Shown here one piece after another: positions 47,080 to 57,446 of a DNA stretch of 64,000 nt; the stretch's first letter is position 1, and the number at the start of each line of letters is the position of its first letter. This stretch comes from Endocalyx cinctus (taxonomy: Eukaryota; Ascomycota; Sordariomycetes; Amphisphaeriales; Apiosporaceae), in contig BCKC01000001.1 of the NCBI GenBank assembly GCA_001600455.1, positions 1,390,441-1,454,440 on the forward strand. The letters run 5' to 3'. A program made the position numbers and the translations under genes. The notes under the pieces were generated by a model. It did not search any database, was not told the DNA's origin, and was given only the letters and a program-made list of their open reading frames with translations.

Positions 47080-47724
47080 CTATCTTGTAGGAAGTGCATC
47101 TTCGTACAGATCGTTCCATGACATAATATCGAGGAGAGCCTCCTCGCTTAGATTTGCGTTGATAAAATGTTCTCGCTGCGGAGTTCGAATCTTGCTGTGT
47201 ATCTTCTCAGCCACGTCCCAATCAAAGAAACCGGCCATCTCCCAGTCAATAACACCAACTATCTTGTCATCGTCAACGATACAGTTAGATGTTGTAAAAT
47301 CATTATGCACGAAACCAACAGCAGTATTATCATTACCGGGCTTTGAGAACAAAATATCTCTCTCAAGGGGATTGATGCGACCGTTGGTCAGAATGTTAGG
47401 ATCTGGTACAATATGCTGGCCAGCTTGGTGTTGTCCTAAGGTAGGTTTAATGGCATATAACTTGGGAAGAATTTGCCGCGCTTGATGCTTGAACGAATCC
47501 TTCTGTGATTGCGACAAGTACGGCCAGACAACATTCAGGGCCACGCCGGGGATTCTTTCTTGGATGATTACGGGATGACTATTGACCTGGAAATACGTGA
47601 GTAAATGTATGGGGTCCATCAATGTAGGTATTGTACCTTTCTAGATGGGAAATCATGCCCATACCTTACCATTGAAGTATATTTCCGGCACCCTGACATT
47701 ATCTAAAACATGGGTCTGCTTCAT
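47080..47724 (-). CDS. APH-type phosphotransferase lacking the N-lobe
   Basis: Two exons on the minus strand (47665-47724, 47080-47586), 188 aa. The C-lobe of the aminoglycoside phosphotransferase/choline-kinase fold is present: VIIQERIPGVALN, the catalytic loop HNDFTTSN (HxDxxxxN) and the metal-binding GVIDWEMAGFFDW. The N-lobe, with nucleotide-binding glycine loop and lysine, is almost absent; the model starts just before VPEIYFNG, the last strand of that lobe. Family members usually exceed 260 aa. An 8-bp tandem repeat lies about 10 bp upstream of the start. Either an upstream exon was missed, or the gene is 5'-truncated and dead. Fungal relatives are a large, mostly unstudied group; no resistance function is implied. 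Confidence 0.6.
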
Positions 47725-48429
47725 AGGGATTCATGTCTGGCAGTCTGGCAGTCTGGCAGTCTGGGTAACGACAGACTGAAATCCCTTTGAAGTTAATGGA
47801 ATGCCATCGATATCTGGATTCCACTAATTTTATGCCGCGATTCTTTCTCTAATGTCTTAAGAGCTTCGAGAGCAATATAATCAAGTAATAGGTTCCAATA
47901 ATTCGCGACGTTTTAATCCGTGGATTCCTTCCATTATCATGTACTATAAACCTACAGGAGGTAGGTATCTTGGAGGTACAATATGTCTTCGCAGTAATAG
48001 GTAAATTTAAGGTTATGTAATTGTGCAAAACTGGGGGGAATTGCTTAGGTGGGGTTCGGTCTGAATTTACAGTGACCTCAGTGACTTCAATGAGCCTTAC
48101 GATTTTCCTCCCCTGCAAGAAATAAAACCCTTTAACAACGTCACCTTTTAAACCGACGGGAAGCTAGGTCTTTCAAAGGGACGATTCTAGATGATAGAAT
48201 ATAAACCAGCTCATTAATTGGTCCCATCCCGATCAAGTTTCAATTGGACATATACATACATACATACCCACGTATTTCAACGTCCGCGTGCCATTCCGAG
48301 AGAAACCGGCAAGGGTCGGGAATCGCTCACGCGAGTAGGATTGACCTCTCGCAATCAGTCCAGCAAATAATTTAAGCCCATTTTTTTTTTCCTGAAAAGA
48401 AAAGGAAGCTTAAAAAAAAAAGAGAGATC
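47725..48429. other. divergent intergenic region, no gene seen
   Basis: About 700 bp, with an 8-bp tandem repeat at 47735-47764. I looked for a missing N-lobe exon of the APH gene on the minus strand and did not recognise one. Confidence 0.5.
47735..47764. repeat. tandem repeat, 3.75 copies of 8 bp (GTCTGGCA)
   Basis: Direct head-to-tail copies are visible. They sit immediately upstream of the predicted start of the APH-like gene, where the N-lobe coding sequence would be expected. Confidence 0.9.
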
Positions 48430-48988
48430 ATGAGAGCTTCCGATCCCCTAAACGATAGCGACGTGCAGGAGGCGCAGCGAGAGGCCACGCGCGGGGCCGT
48501 TTCCGGAGCCGTAAAATGGGGCGCCGGGATGGCGGTGTTGGGTGCGGCTGGCTATGCCATGTCACCGTTATATCGGAGCTTGACCGTTCAGTTTAAAGTG
48601 TAAGACCCCCTCATTTTTTTTTGATATTTCCAAACCACGTCATATGTGATATCATACATGATATCCACTTCTATATCTCGAGCTCGAGCTCTTCCCTGTA
48701 TAGAATGTCCCTACCTTTTCTTCCTCTAAGCAATTAGAAATCTCACTGACACATGGTAGATATATTCAAATGTCCGGCATGATCGTTGGTAGTATGATAG
48801 AGGCCGATTACAGGATGAGGCAGTACGAGCACCAGATGCGCACCCAGCGGCGGATGGCGCGCGATCGAGCTATGTGGGCGAGCCTCGAGAAAGACTTGGC
48901 TGATGACGACGAAATTATGCCTCAGCTGCGATCCCTCTCGTCACAATCTACTCAGGAATCTTCTCCGTCGACCAAAAAGGAGCGTTGA
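48430..48988 (+). CDS. small membrane protein, possibly Rcf3/HIG1-like mitochondrial
   Basis: Two exons (48430-48599, 48760-48988), 132 aa. Two hydrophobic, Gly-rich helices occur at about residues 22-45 (GAVSGAVKWGAGMAVLGAAG) and 54-70 (QFKVYIQMSGMIVGSMIEAD). A long charged helix follows (RMRQYEHQMRTQRRMARDR), then an acidic and Ser-rich tail. The spacing GY...LY+SL..QFKV...G..VG.M.EA is reminiscent of the helical hairpin in the yeast respiratory supercomplex factors Rcf2/Rcf3, but this is a loose likeness. I regard it as a conserved small fungal protein, probably of the mitochondrial inner membrane. The intron junction restores KVYIQM; donor GTAAGA, acceptor TAG at 48758-48759. Confidence 0.65.
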
Positions 48989-49404
48989 AGGGAAAGTGGA
49001 GGTGGAGGTGGGAGCTACTGACCGAGTGTGCTTTTTTTCTTTTCTTTTGAAAAGTGCGGGAGTTGGCTATGCAAACATAATACGCGTGTACATATTTGAA
49101 AAACTGCAAGGAAAGGGAAAACACTGCAATGATATATATTATATATTTGGAGATAAAAGTTTTGGATATTGGTGTATATTTTATTCCTCAACTATCACGG
49201 GGAAGTCGACAGTCCTATAATTATCTTCTCGAAACGCCGATGCCATGCAAATATGTGCAAAAAAGAAAATAATTTTCCGCCAATGTACAATGCGTACACA
49301 CGTAAATCCCCGTCGCCTGTATCCCCAGGTCGTGATCAGCCCCCCTTTTCTCATCATGAATTTTTCATTTTACGTTGGTTAATTCCGTCAAAAATTGGCC
49401 TTCG
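48989..49404. other. convergent intergenic region
   Basis: 3' flanks of the small membrane protein and RFC4; no gene seen. Confidence 0.6.
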
Positions 49405-50658
49405 TTAATTCGCCTCGAACTTTTTGGGATCCATATTGATCTTGCACAGGCGAGCAACGCAGCCGCTCAGCTGAAGCAGCGTCTGAACGCCCTCGAGGAT
49501 CTTCATGTGTGTGAAGCCGATCTCCTTGATAAATTCCAGCTTGGAGTGCTCGCTGAGGGTAGGGATGGTCTTGGTGACCTTGAACATGGTGCTGATGATA
49601 TCGTGGCTCGAGTAGCCGAGGTCCCAGAGCTCGCGGAGGGTATCGAGCGCGGCGTCCACGTTGCCCTCGTAGCAGGCCTTCAGCATCGCCTGGACCTTGA
49701 TCGGGTGGGGGCTATCGACGACCTTGAAGACGTTGTCGCCCGAGACGAAGCCGAAGCCGGCGTGGGTGCTCTGGAGGTTGTTGATGGCCTGGCGCATGTC
49801 GCCCTCGGCGCTGAAGACGAGGGCCGCGAGCCCGTCGTCGCCGTACGGGACCTTCTCGGCCTCGATGATCTGCAGCAGCCGTTTCACTACCTGCGCGTCC
49901 GTCAGCCGGCCGTACCGCAGGATCGCGCACCGCGACTGCAGCGGCTCGATGATCTTGTTCGACTGGTTGCACGCGAACGCGAACCGCGTCGTGTTCGAGT
50001 AGATCTCCATCGTCCTCCGCAGCGCCTGCTGCGCTCCCGACGTCATGCTGTCGGCTTCGTCGAGGATCACGAGCTTGTGCCGTCCCGCTGGCAGGGTGAC
50101 CTTCTTTTGGGCGAAGCCCTTGATTCGGTTTCGTACGACGTCGATACCTGTACTTCAAGTCTTAGCTGTGTCGCCTCTTACAAAAAAAAAAAAAAAAAAA
50201 GGCATATTTCCTTGGCAGGCAAAGGAGACGTAATAGGGTTATATGTACCTCTTTCATCACTCGCATTAAGCTCTAATACAGCTTCCTTGTACGAATCGCC
50301 CAATAGCTGTCGCGCGAGACAAAGAACACTCGTCGTCTTTCCGATACCTGGCATTCCCGAGATGATGACATGGGGCATATTGCCATCTTTCGCAATGATC
50401 TTTAATCGCTCGATCGTTTCCGTGTTGCCGACGACATCATCGAGAAAAACCGGTCGGTATTTTTCTACCCTGCCGTACGAAATCATCCAATCAATCAGTA
50501 CATGTTACTATTTCGAGGAAGAGGTTTGCTAAGATAGGTTGGACTTACCAAGGGAGTTCATAGTTAGGATTACCGTTCGAAACAGCAGCTAAGGCTTGTT
50601 TCGAGGCAGAAGTCGACGATTCGCCTACTTCTTCTTTTGCTGGCTTTACAGCTGGCAT
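49405..50658 (-). CDS. RFC4: replication factor C small subunit RFC4 (human RFC2 orthologue)
   Basis: Three exons on the minus strand (50549-50658, 50249-50469, 49405-50147), 357 aa. The RFC boxes follow in order: [30 protein letters not shown] (Walker A at 75-83), [27 protein letters not shown] (Walker B, about 134-145), [20 protein letters not shown] (sensor/SRC arginine finger) and [15 protein letters not shown]. These match yeast Rfc4 more closely than Rfc2/3/5. The subunit is part of the pentameric clamp loader that places PCNA on primed DNA and is shared by the checkpoint and cohesion loader variants. Exon 3 is GC-rich. Intron 2 holds an 18-nt T run on the coding strand. Two ACGCGT boxes lie 91 and 124 bp upstream. 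Confidence 0.95.
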
Positions 50659-51307
50659 CTTGGGCGATATTATTTTGTTGATGTAGATTTATTAGAAGAC
50701 TAGCTCTCTAGCGACCGGTCTTGAAAGTTGGGATTGAAAAACCACTTTACGCGTATTTGGTGTGGTCTCTGGTACAGTAGAACGCGTTTGGAAGCGCTAG
50801 TCTAAACAAGGTTAGCGTAATTATCTCAATTTCACCATCTCCACCAAACTACCTACCAGACTGCCAAACTCTTTTTCGAACTTCAATAACAGTTCAAAGC
50901 ACGTCGAAGTCGCCAGGCTTATCAAATGAAATAGACCTGGGATAATTTATAGAGTCCAGCTTTCTAATAATGATAAGGTAGCTAAGTTATTATAATTTTA
51001 AGTGATGTAAGATGTACGATAAAGCATGTGTTACATGTGAAAGGTTTTAGGGCTAAATGAGTACTGTATCCCTTAACACTGTTTACTTTAGAGGCCAATG
51101 TACTGCAATTAGACCCCTTAATTTTTCTTGTATCATTTTTTTTATTTGATCTGGAAATGGCTTCTATAATTACAAATAGTTCATTTCCTGAGGCTTTAAG
51201 GGCCATTAAAGTGATGGCTGCGATGAAATCTGGTCTATCAGAAAACCACAAATACCCAAGTAGGACTCTATGAGTGTTCAAATAGTAATTCTTAAATGGT
51301 TGATCCT
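50659..51307. other. intergenic region between ArgJ and RFC4
   Basis: Both genes run on the minus strand, so the right-hand part near 50659-50800 is the RFC4 promoter and the rest is upstream of it and downstream of ArgJ. Two ACGCGT boxes are present; no gene. Confidence 0.6.
50749..50787. promoter_or_regulatory. pair of MluI cell-cycle boxes upstream of RFC4
   Basis: ACGCGT occurs at 50749-50754 and again at 50782-50787, 33 bp apart and about 90-130 bp before the RFC4 start codon. Paired MCB elements in this position are typical of MBF-controlled G1/S replication genes in yeasts. Use in this fungus is inferred. Confidence 0.6.
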
Positions 51308-52739
51308 CTACGTGCGATAGTCTCCGTTAATGGTACTAAAATTTGTCGTTAGTTCATGAGTTCAAGCCATATAAAGACCTTTCATTTTTCACTTACATAT
51401 ACTCGTGACTGTAATCGCATGTCCAATAAGTCGCCTCTTTATCTCCCGTTCCTAATTTTACCAGGATCTCGAGATCTTCCAGCTTGAGGATCTCCGAGGC
51501 TCGCGCCTCGTCTACCGACTCAGGCTCACCGTTGACCAGGAGCTTCAGCTCGGGGCTACCGTCCGTGGGTATGAAGGACACGTTAGTCTTCTCCGGAACG
51601 ACCTCGGGTACTTCTTCAACAGCCTCTCCGGGAGCCGTGACCATCGAATATCCCGTGGCGCAGAGTATGCGTCCCCAGTTGGCGTCTTTGCCGTATAGCG
51701 CCGTCTTGACGAGCGGGGACCTCGCGATCGCGCTGGCCACCGTCCGGGCGGCTTTCTCGCTCGATGCCTCGGTCACACGAATAGTCGCAAACTTAGTCGC
51801 ACCTTCTCCGTCTCTGACGACAAGCTTGGCTAAATCTATCGCGAAATCCGTAACGACCTCCTGGAAAGCCTGGAAGTCTGCCGAATGTTCAGAATTGATC
51901 TCATATCCTCCGGCAGCTCCGTTAGCCATCAGGGCGATTGTGTCGTTGGTAGACGTGTCGCCGTCGATAGTAATGCTGTGAAATGACCGATCCACGGCAT
52001 GTTTGAGAACCTTAGGCATAATAGTGGGCGCGATCGGTGCATCGGTAGCGATAACACCCAATAACGTGGCCATGTTTGGGTGGATCATACCGGCACCTTT
52101 CGTCGTACCAGCTATTCGGTACTCAATCGATGGCGACGAGGGAAGGGTGAATGTTTTCGATATGAGCTTAGGGAACGTGTCGGTCGTACAGATCGCGGTG
52201 GCGCAGGCTAACCAATGGTCGTGCGAATCACCGAGACTTTGATGAGCACCTGGTATTCCGTCGAGAATTTTCTTAATGGGTAACCTTTGACCGATCACAC
52301 CTGTGCTCATCACGATCGTCGCTTTTTCGGCGTTTAGAGACTTGTCGGCTTCCCGAGACATTAATGCCGCATCTTCCAAACCGCCCTTTCCCGTCACCGC
52401 ATTAGCGCATCCCGAGTTGATGATAACTCCTCTGAGGCCCGAGTTCTTCTGCTCCTGCACGAGGGCGCGACTAAAAGTCACCGGCGCGGCCTGGAACTTG
52501 TTCTTCGTAAACACCGCCGCCGCAGCACAAGGCGTATCCGAGGTAATGAAGGCCAGGTCCGGTTTTTTCTTATTCGATGCCTTCACGCCGACCCAGGTGC
52601 CAGACACCTTGAAGCCTCTAGGATATATGCCTGTCTTGGGGACATATTTCTCTTTTTGGGGCGGTATGCCCGCTGCGGCGGAGTAAAACCTAGCTCCTGA
52701 AGCTCTCGATACCAATTGACTCGGAAGATTTCTTAACAT
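51308..52739 (-). CDS. ARG7: mitochondrial ArgJ: glutamate N-acetyltransferase / ornithine acetyltransferase
   Basis: Two exons on the minus strand (51397-52739, 51308-51335), 456 aa. An Arg/Ser-rich N-terminus suggests import into mitochondria. The ArgJ fold is complete: [18 protein letters not shown] loop ([17 protein letters not shown]), [10 protein letters not shown], and the autoprocessing site [15 protein letters not shown], where cleavage before Thr225 makes alpha and beta chains with the Thr as nucleophile. The enzyme moves the acetyl group from N-acetylornithine to glutamate, closing the acetyl cycle of arginine synthesis. The last exon is only 28 nt and completes the usual end HEYITINGDYR; without it the protein would stop shortly after SHEY. 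A TGACTCA site is found about 150 bp upstream. Confidence 0.95.
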
Positions 52740-55438
52740 CTTTAATCTCTACCCTTTGAACCAATGAGAGAAAAGTAAGTAGTATATATTCCTACTTAGT
52801 ACCCAAAAGTCGATAAGGTAGAGAAATTTTTATGCTTTGGTAAAATAAAGTGAAAAGGTCGAGGGTTATTTTAATTTATGCTATATTGGGTGACTCAAAC
52901 TTTTGGCGGTCAACTAGGGCAAAATTAAGGTGCACACTAACTGACTAAGTATTAATTTACACCCTTGGAGTCTTGAACTCCTTTCCCGGCTCCGGGTTAG
53001 ATCGCCGGATCATCGCGAAGTGGAGACCGAATCTTGAACGTTGAACTTCATCTCATTTCAAGATTTATTTATGTAGATGAGCAAAAGAATTACGAAAGTG
53101 AATAATATATCGGGACCCCTCAGTCTTGTAACCCCTAGTGTTTATTGTATGGTTTCATTCCGTTCCGTGTTCACCCTGTCCCTTTGCCCGGAATCAGCAG
53201 GTCAGTAGGTCGCTTCACCATACGGAGCTCATCGTACCGGCATGTCCTTAATTTAAGCGTTGGAGACAATAAGTTCTCAGTTACCCTCCATTGCTCAACG
53301 TAATGGATTTTTATACTCCAACGACTCAACCGAGCCCCTTAGTAATTAACCATCTACATTAAAATCCTAGAGCCCTAATACTGAGGGGACATTACTCCAA
53401 TAATAACCGAAAGCTATTCGGAATTGTGACTACATTGTTCTGGCATAATGATCATGGTGAGTTGGAGGTTTTTATTAGGTCTGTTCACAAATCAATGATC
53501 CGCACATACTTTAATAGCAAGGGCAACTAGGTCTAAAAAGAGGCTTCAGGCCATGCTGAATGAGCACCAAAATACGGTATTTTCAGTCGAATGGAGCGAG
53601 TCAAATTATCGTAATTTTTGCGTCGGAAACAGCAAATAAAACCCGTGATATGCAGGGATTTTTAGAGAAAATTTATAAGTTCACATGCCGGCAGAGAGAT
53701 GTATAACTAAATGCCAATCCTATTCCGGACTGGGTTGCTTGCATGATGGTGGGATAGGGTGGTAGCCGCAGTACTCACTGCGAGAATAGTCGGGAAGACT
53801 ATACTACGTCACATAATATATAACAAACTTTGATCGAGGCGCGGAACTATGCTGTTTGATATGGTATGTCTACAGTCAGTCATTGTGCCACAGATAAGTT
53901 GTCCCTGGCAGCAGTTTTGTTTATGCTTCTAATACGAGGTTGGCATGATAATCTTGTATCAACATTATTTGGTTAGTTTTGTTGACACGTGCTATGTTGT
54001 ATATCTTCAACGAGAGAGGTTCCTGGCTGTGCTTTCATTAACCTCTCTGAAGATGGACGCTAAGTATCTGGGATATATTAGCCAGCCGGTGAAATACTAG
54101 ATAATGCTAGATTATGATAAGCTGCAAACAAACATGGACGTCAGGCGTATTGCAACTTTCGGATGAGGCTATTATGTGCCTTATCCGTTCATGTGATCCG
54201 ATAAACTTGTCTATTTTTTTAACACCTCGGAGATGAATCACTTGCTATCATTTCCAAGGCAAAGATGAGTCAGGATATGACATTCGCCAGTCTCTCTGTC
54301 ATTGTTCTTCTCGACTCTTGAGACTTGCACTATTATGAGCAAACATAAATAACGATATCGGCATAACATAACATAGGCCATTTACGATGTGAATTCTTCA
54401 GCGTAGCGTAAGTAAATCCTTAAAGATGATATCCAAAATGAGTAAGCAGCCTTGTCTAGTAAATGTTCAATATCCATGATGAAAAGTTGCGAATAAACGC
54501 GGTAGAGACTAGACTTCTCCATCATTCTTGCGCTACCGTGGAACTTGAACAATAACCAGTGATCGCGGCAATCACAGTATCCGCCGTGGATGCAAAACCC
54601 TTACTTAGTATTAAATGGGCATTCTACTATTCCCCAACCAGCCCCTTCAGCTGGAATGATTGACCGTACGATTGTATTTCAAGCTAGGAGCTCTCCTTAA
54701 TATAATACACGTCACGAGGCCTAGGGATAAGAATCTAACTTACCGTAAAATAATAACATATGTAGCTAGGGGTTGCATCGATTTGATGAAAACTCAACGT
54801 GGTAATGGGGCTGTCTCCTGATTTGTAGTAGTACCGGTGTCGCTCAGGTGAGTGAATGGGTTCTTGCACTACACGGTTTGGTTCTGACTCAAATGCAAAT
54901 AAACAATCCTGGTAAGTACAGTTTCAAATATCAATATAGCCCAACACGAGTAGTGAAATAACAATGGCAGGCTTAACCGTCTTTGTATTCCTACGCATAA
55001 TCAAGTTAATAACCATGAAGTCTGTGAGACCATCGCCAGGAATTGCGGTCAGAGGTCTATTAGGACACTATCGTTGGACACAAACAAATATTCATCTGAA
55101 CTTCGTCTACATGGACTCAAGTCACTCTGGCCCACCTAGCTATTAAATGCCACACCTGGCAGGAGGGGCATTTCCCTTGGGGTGAATTCACCTTGCTCAT
55201 CCAAAAGTTATAAAACATTGAGGCAGGCACTCATTTCCAAGCCAGGTTTTGTTTTGCTTTTATTTGCAGACCAATTAAGCCCAACACACTTTTTTCCTAT
55301 TCCTCAGTCTCTCATCATCTTGTCAGTCCGAGATCTTATAAAAAAAAAATTACTATCTTGTAAAATTACTAAGAATTTTTTCTAAAAAGAAAAACAAGAG
55401 TCATTTAAATAAAAAAGAAGGCTGTACGTCAAGAAAAC
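52740..55438. other. 2.7-kb gene-poor region
   Basis: I see no conserved protein on either strand over 2.7 kb and only very short open frames. The left end holds the ArgJ promoter with a TGACTCA site. The rest could be promoter sequence for the Myb-like gene, a non-coding transcript or an eroded element; no terminal repeats or transposase fragments are recognisable. Confidence 0.5.
52891..52897. promoter_or_regulatory. Gcn4/CPC1-type site (TGACTCA) upstream of ArgJ
   Basis: A perfect TGACTCA lies about 150 bp before the ArgJ start codon. This is the consensus of the cross-pathway control regulator (Gcn4 in yeast, CPC-1/CpcA in filamentous fungi), which induces amino-acid synthesis genes, arginine genes included, under starvation. 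The link is inferred from site, distance and gene. Confidence 0.65.
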
Positions 55439-56574
55439 ATGGGTGGTAAAGTTTGGTCAGATCTGGAAGAAAGACACTTCTGGCGTATCGCAGTCAGTCA
55501 GTCTCCTAAGCGCGCCGGAAGTGATCGTGCGAAGTTCGAGATGTCCTGGATGGAGCTTGCCGCCGATATGCAACAAGCCCTCGGTGCCGATGCTCGTCGC
55601 AACTATAGTGGTACCATGCTATGTAAGTCCACCTTAAAATTAATTTCCATCTCTTGAAATCAAAACTAATTAATCAAACACTAGTCGAGCATTATTTCCA
55701 GAACATCGAAAGCCAACGGAAATCACCTAATGCAGTTCTTTACGTTCACGAGTATCTCAAAAAGCTTGGTATAGTACAATCCATTCACCGACAAGAAAGT
55801 TTTAATTGTCGAATAAATTCTAATCTGCCATTCAATGTCGTCTCTCTAGGTCCCTATCAGCAATCTCCGGATAGTTTCAGTGGTCCGGTTCGCCGAGGTC
55901 GCTCTAAGTCCAAGCGTAAGGCACCGTACAAGACTACCAAGCGAGCTACTGCGGCCAGAGCCAAGTCGAAGAAGGAGGACGACAACCTCCCGGTGGTCAG
56001 CCCCCCGGCGGTCAATCCCTACACACCCGCTTCTACCAGCTCCAACATTATGACCATTGCCGCTATTACTACCCCCGCCTCTGGAGCGACTCGTACTCCG
56101 CCGACCAAGAGCGACAACGATTCCCCGGTCGAATCTTTATGTCCCTACGCTACCTTCCACAGTGCCCTCTCCGAATCGGCCGGCGATTTATCCGCAATCA
56201 CGCCCGCCATGACGACGCCGGATATGGAGGGCGATAGAATGAGCGAAGAGCGCCTTTTCGTCGAGTCAACCGACGACGACGACGACAACTCTCCGGTCGA
56301 ATCTTTATGCCCCTACGCTACCTTCCAGAGCGCGCTCTCCGAATCGACCGGTGATTTATCCGCGATCACCCCCGCTATGACCACGCCGGCCATGACGTCG
56401 ACGGGTATGACGTCGCCGGCCATGTCCTCGCCCGCTATGACGCCGCTGGATATCAAGGGTGGGCTGAGCGACGAGCCCCTTTTCGCGGAAGACGACGACT
56501 ACTACGACTGCGACGCCGCCGAACTTGCCAAGCCGCCCGACGGTAGCCTGGAGGAGGGTGAGATACTGGAATAA
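55439..56574 (+). CDS. Myb/SANT-like fungal protein with internal 56-residue duplication
   Basis: Three exons (55439-55622, 55685-55768, 55850-56574), 330 aa. Residues 1-90 form a helical domain (VWSDLEERHFWRIAVSQSPK ... ARRNYSGTMLFEHYFQNIES) that I recognise as a Myb-like domain found in many Sordariomycete proteins of unknown function. A basic stretch follows (GRSKSKRKAPYKTTKR), probably a nuclear localisation signal. The C-terminal half is acidic and disordered and contains two copies of SPVESLCPYATF..SALSES with 56-residue spacing, then PAMT-type repeats. Layout (DNA-binding-like head, basic hinge, acidic tail) suggests a transcription regulator, but this is inference. The 81-nt second intron is also open in frame; splicing is preferred because of its TCTCTAG acceptor. 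Confidence 0.65.
56117..56395 (+). repeat. tandem duplication with 168-bp period inside the Myb-like gene
   Basis: About 105 bp starting near 56122 recur 168 bp downstream with roughly one change in ten, mostly at third codon positions. At protein level the repeated block is SPVESLCPYATF(H/Q)SALS followed by GDLSAITPAMTTP. Because the period is 56 codons the frame is kept. Confidence 0.85.
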
Positions 56575-57446
56575 CAAACCTAATCCTCCTCTCCTTCAAA
56601 GTAAATGGTTCTTGGAGAATTCCCCGTGTTCTTGGAGAATTCCCGCGCTCCTGGAGTAAAGCAGGTTAGACCAACGAGGCGGCAGCGAGTTGGTCTCCGT
56701 ATATGGGGGAGGCCAAAATACATAAGCACATAGAGTCTACAAATAGGGAGGAACCAGAATTAATTATTAAGCATCGTTATTTCTTACATACTGTTTTGTT
56801 ATTCATTTGCTTTCTGTACTATAGCAGCGCAGGACGATATTCTGCATCCTCAGCTGTGATATTCGCATGTTTTCTTTTATAATCCCTTATCGATTTCCGC
56901 AGATTAATATATATTATTGTTTTCAAACCTTGCTTGTAGTCCATAGACGTGTAACATAGAACGACCTATCCCTAATAATGTCAATTCTAGTCTCCATGAT
57001 GCGGATTTCCCTCTTTTCTTTTCTTGAATTACCTGCTAACTAATAAGTTCTTATAAACTTATCAAGATAAGAAGACGATAGGGTTAATAAGTAGTTGTAG
57101 GCACGAATTAAACAAGTTGTTGTTTTTACTAGGCGTAATTACTATGTACGTGTCAGGGAGTCGTACCCCCTCTGCCCCCTCTAGCCCCTTTTCCTTGTGA
57201 ATTAAGTCAATGCAATTATCCGGATTTCAATATAAGAAAAGGACGGATAAAATAATATTTACCCCGAGATGGAGTTAATACCTTTCTTCCTCTGTGACCC
57301 TAATTTTTATAACTTCCCGCAAAACTCACCCCTTATTTATATCATCGTTATGCTGGTTCACGTTTCACATAGGCCAACTGTTACTTTAATCTGACATGAG
57401 CTGAGATGACACTAGAATATACTAGTTGTTATCTTGCGAATATAAA
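56575..57446. other. intergenic region with short direct repeat
   Basis: About 870 bp between two plus-strand genes. GTTCTTGGAGAATTCCC occurs twice at 56608-56624 and 56628-56644, with a worn third copy near 56647. No gene seen. Confidence 0.6.

Noticed and set aside
55685..56574. Reading the second intron of the Myb-like gene as coding
   Set aside because: It is open in frame, but has a GTATAG donor, a TCTCTAG acceptor and a composition unlike the flanking exons.
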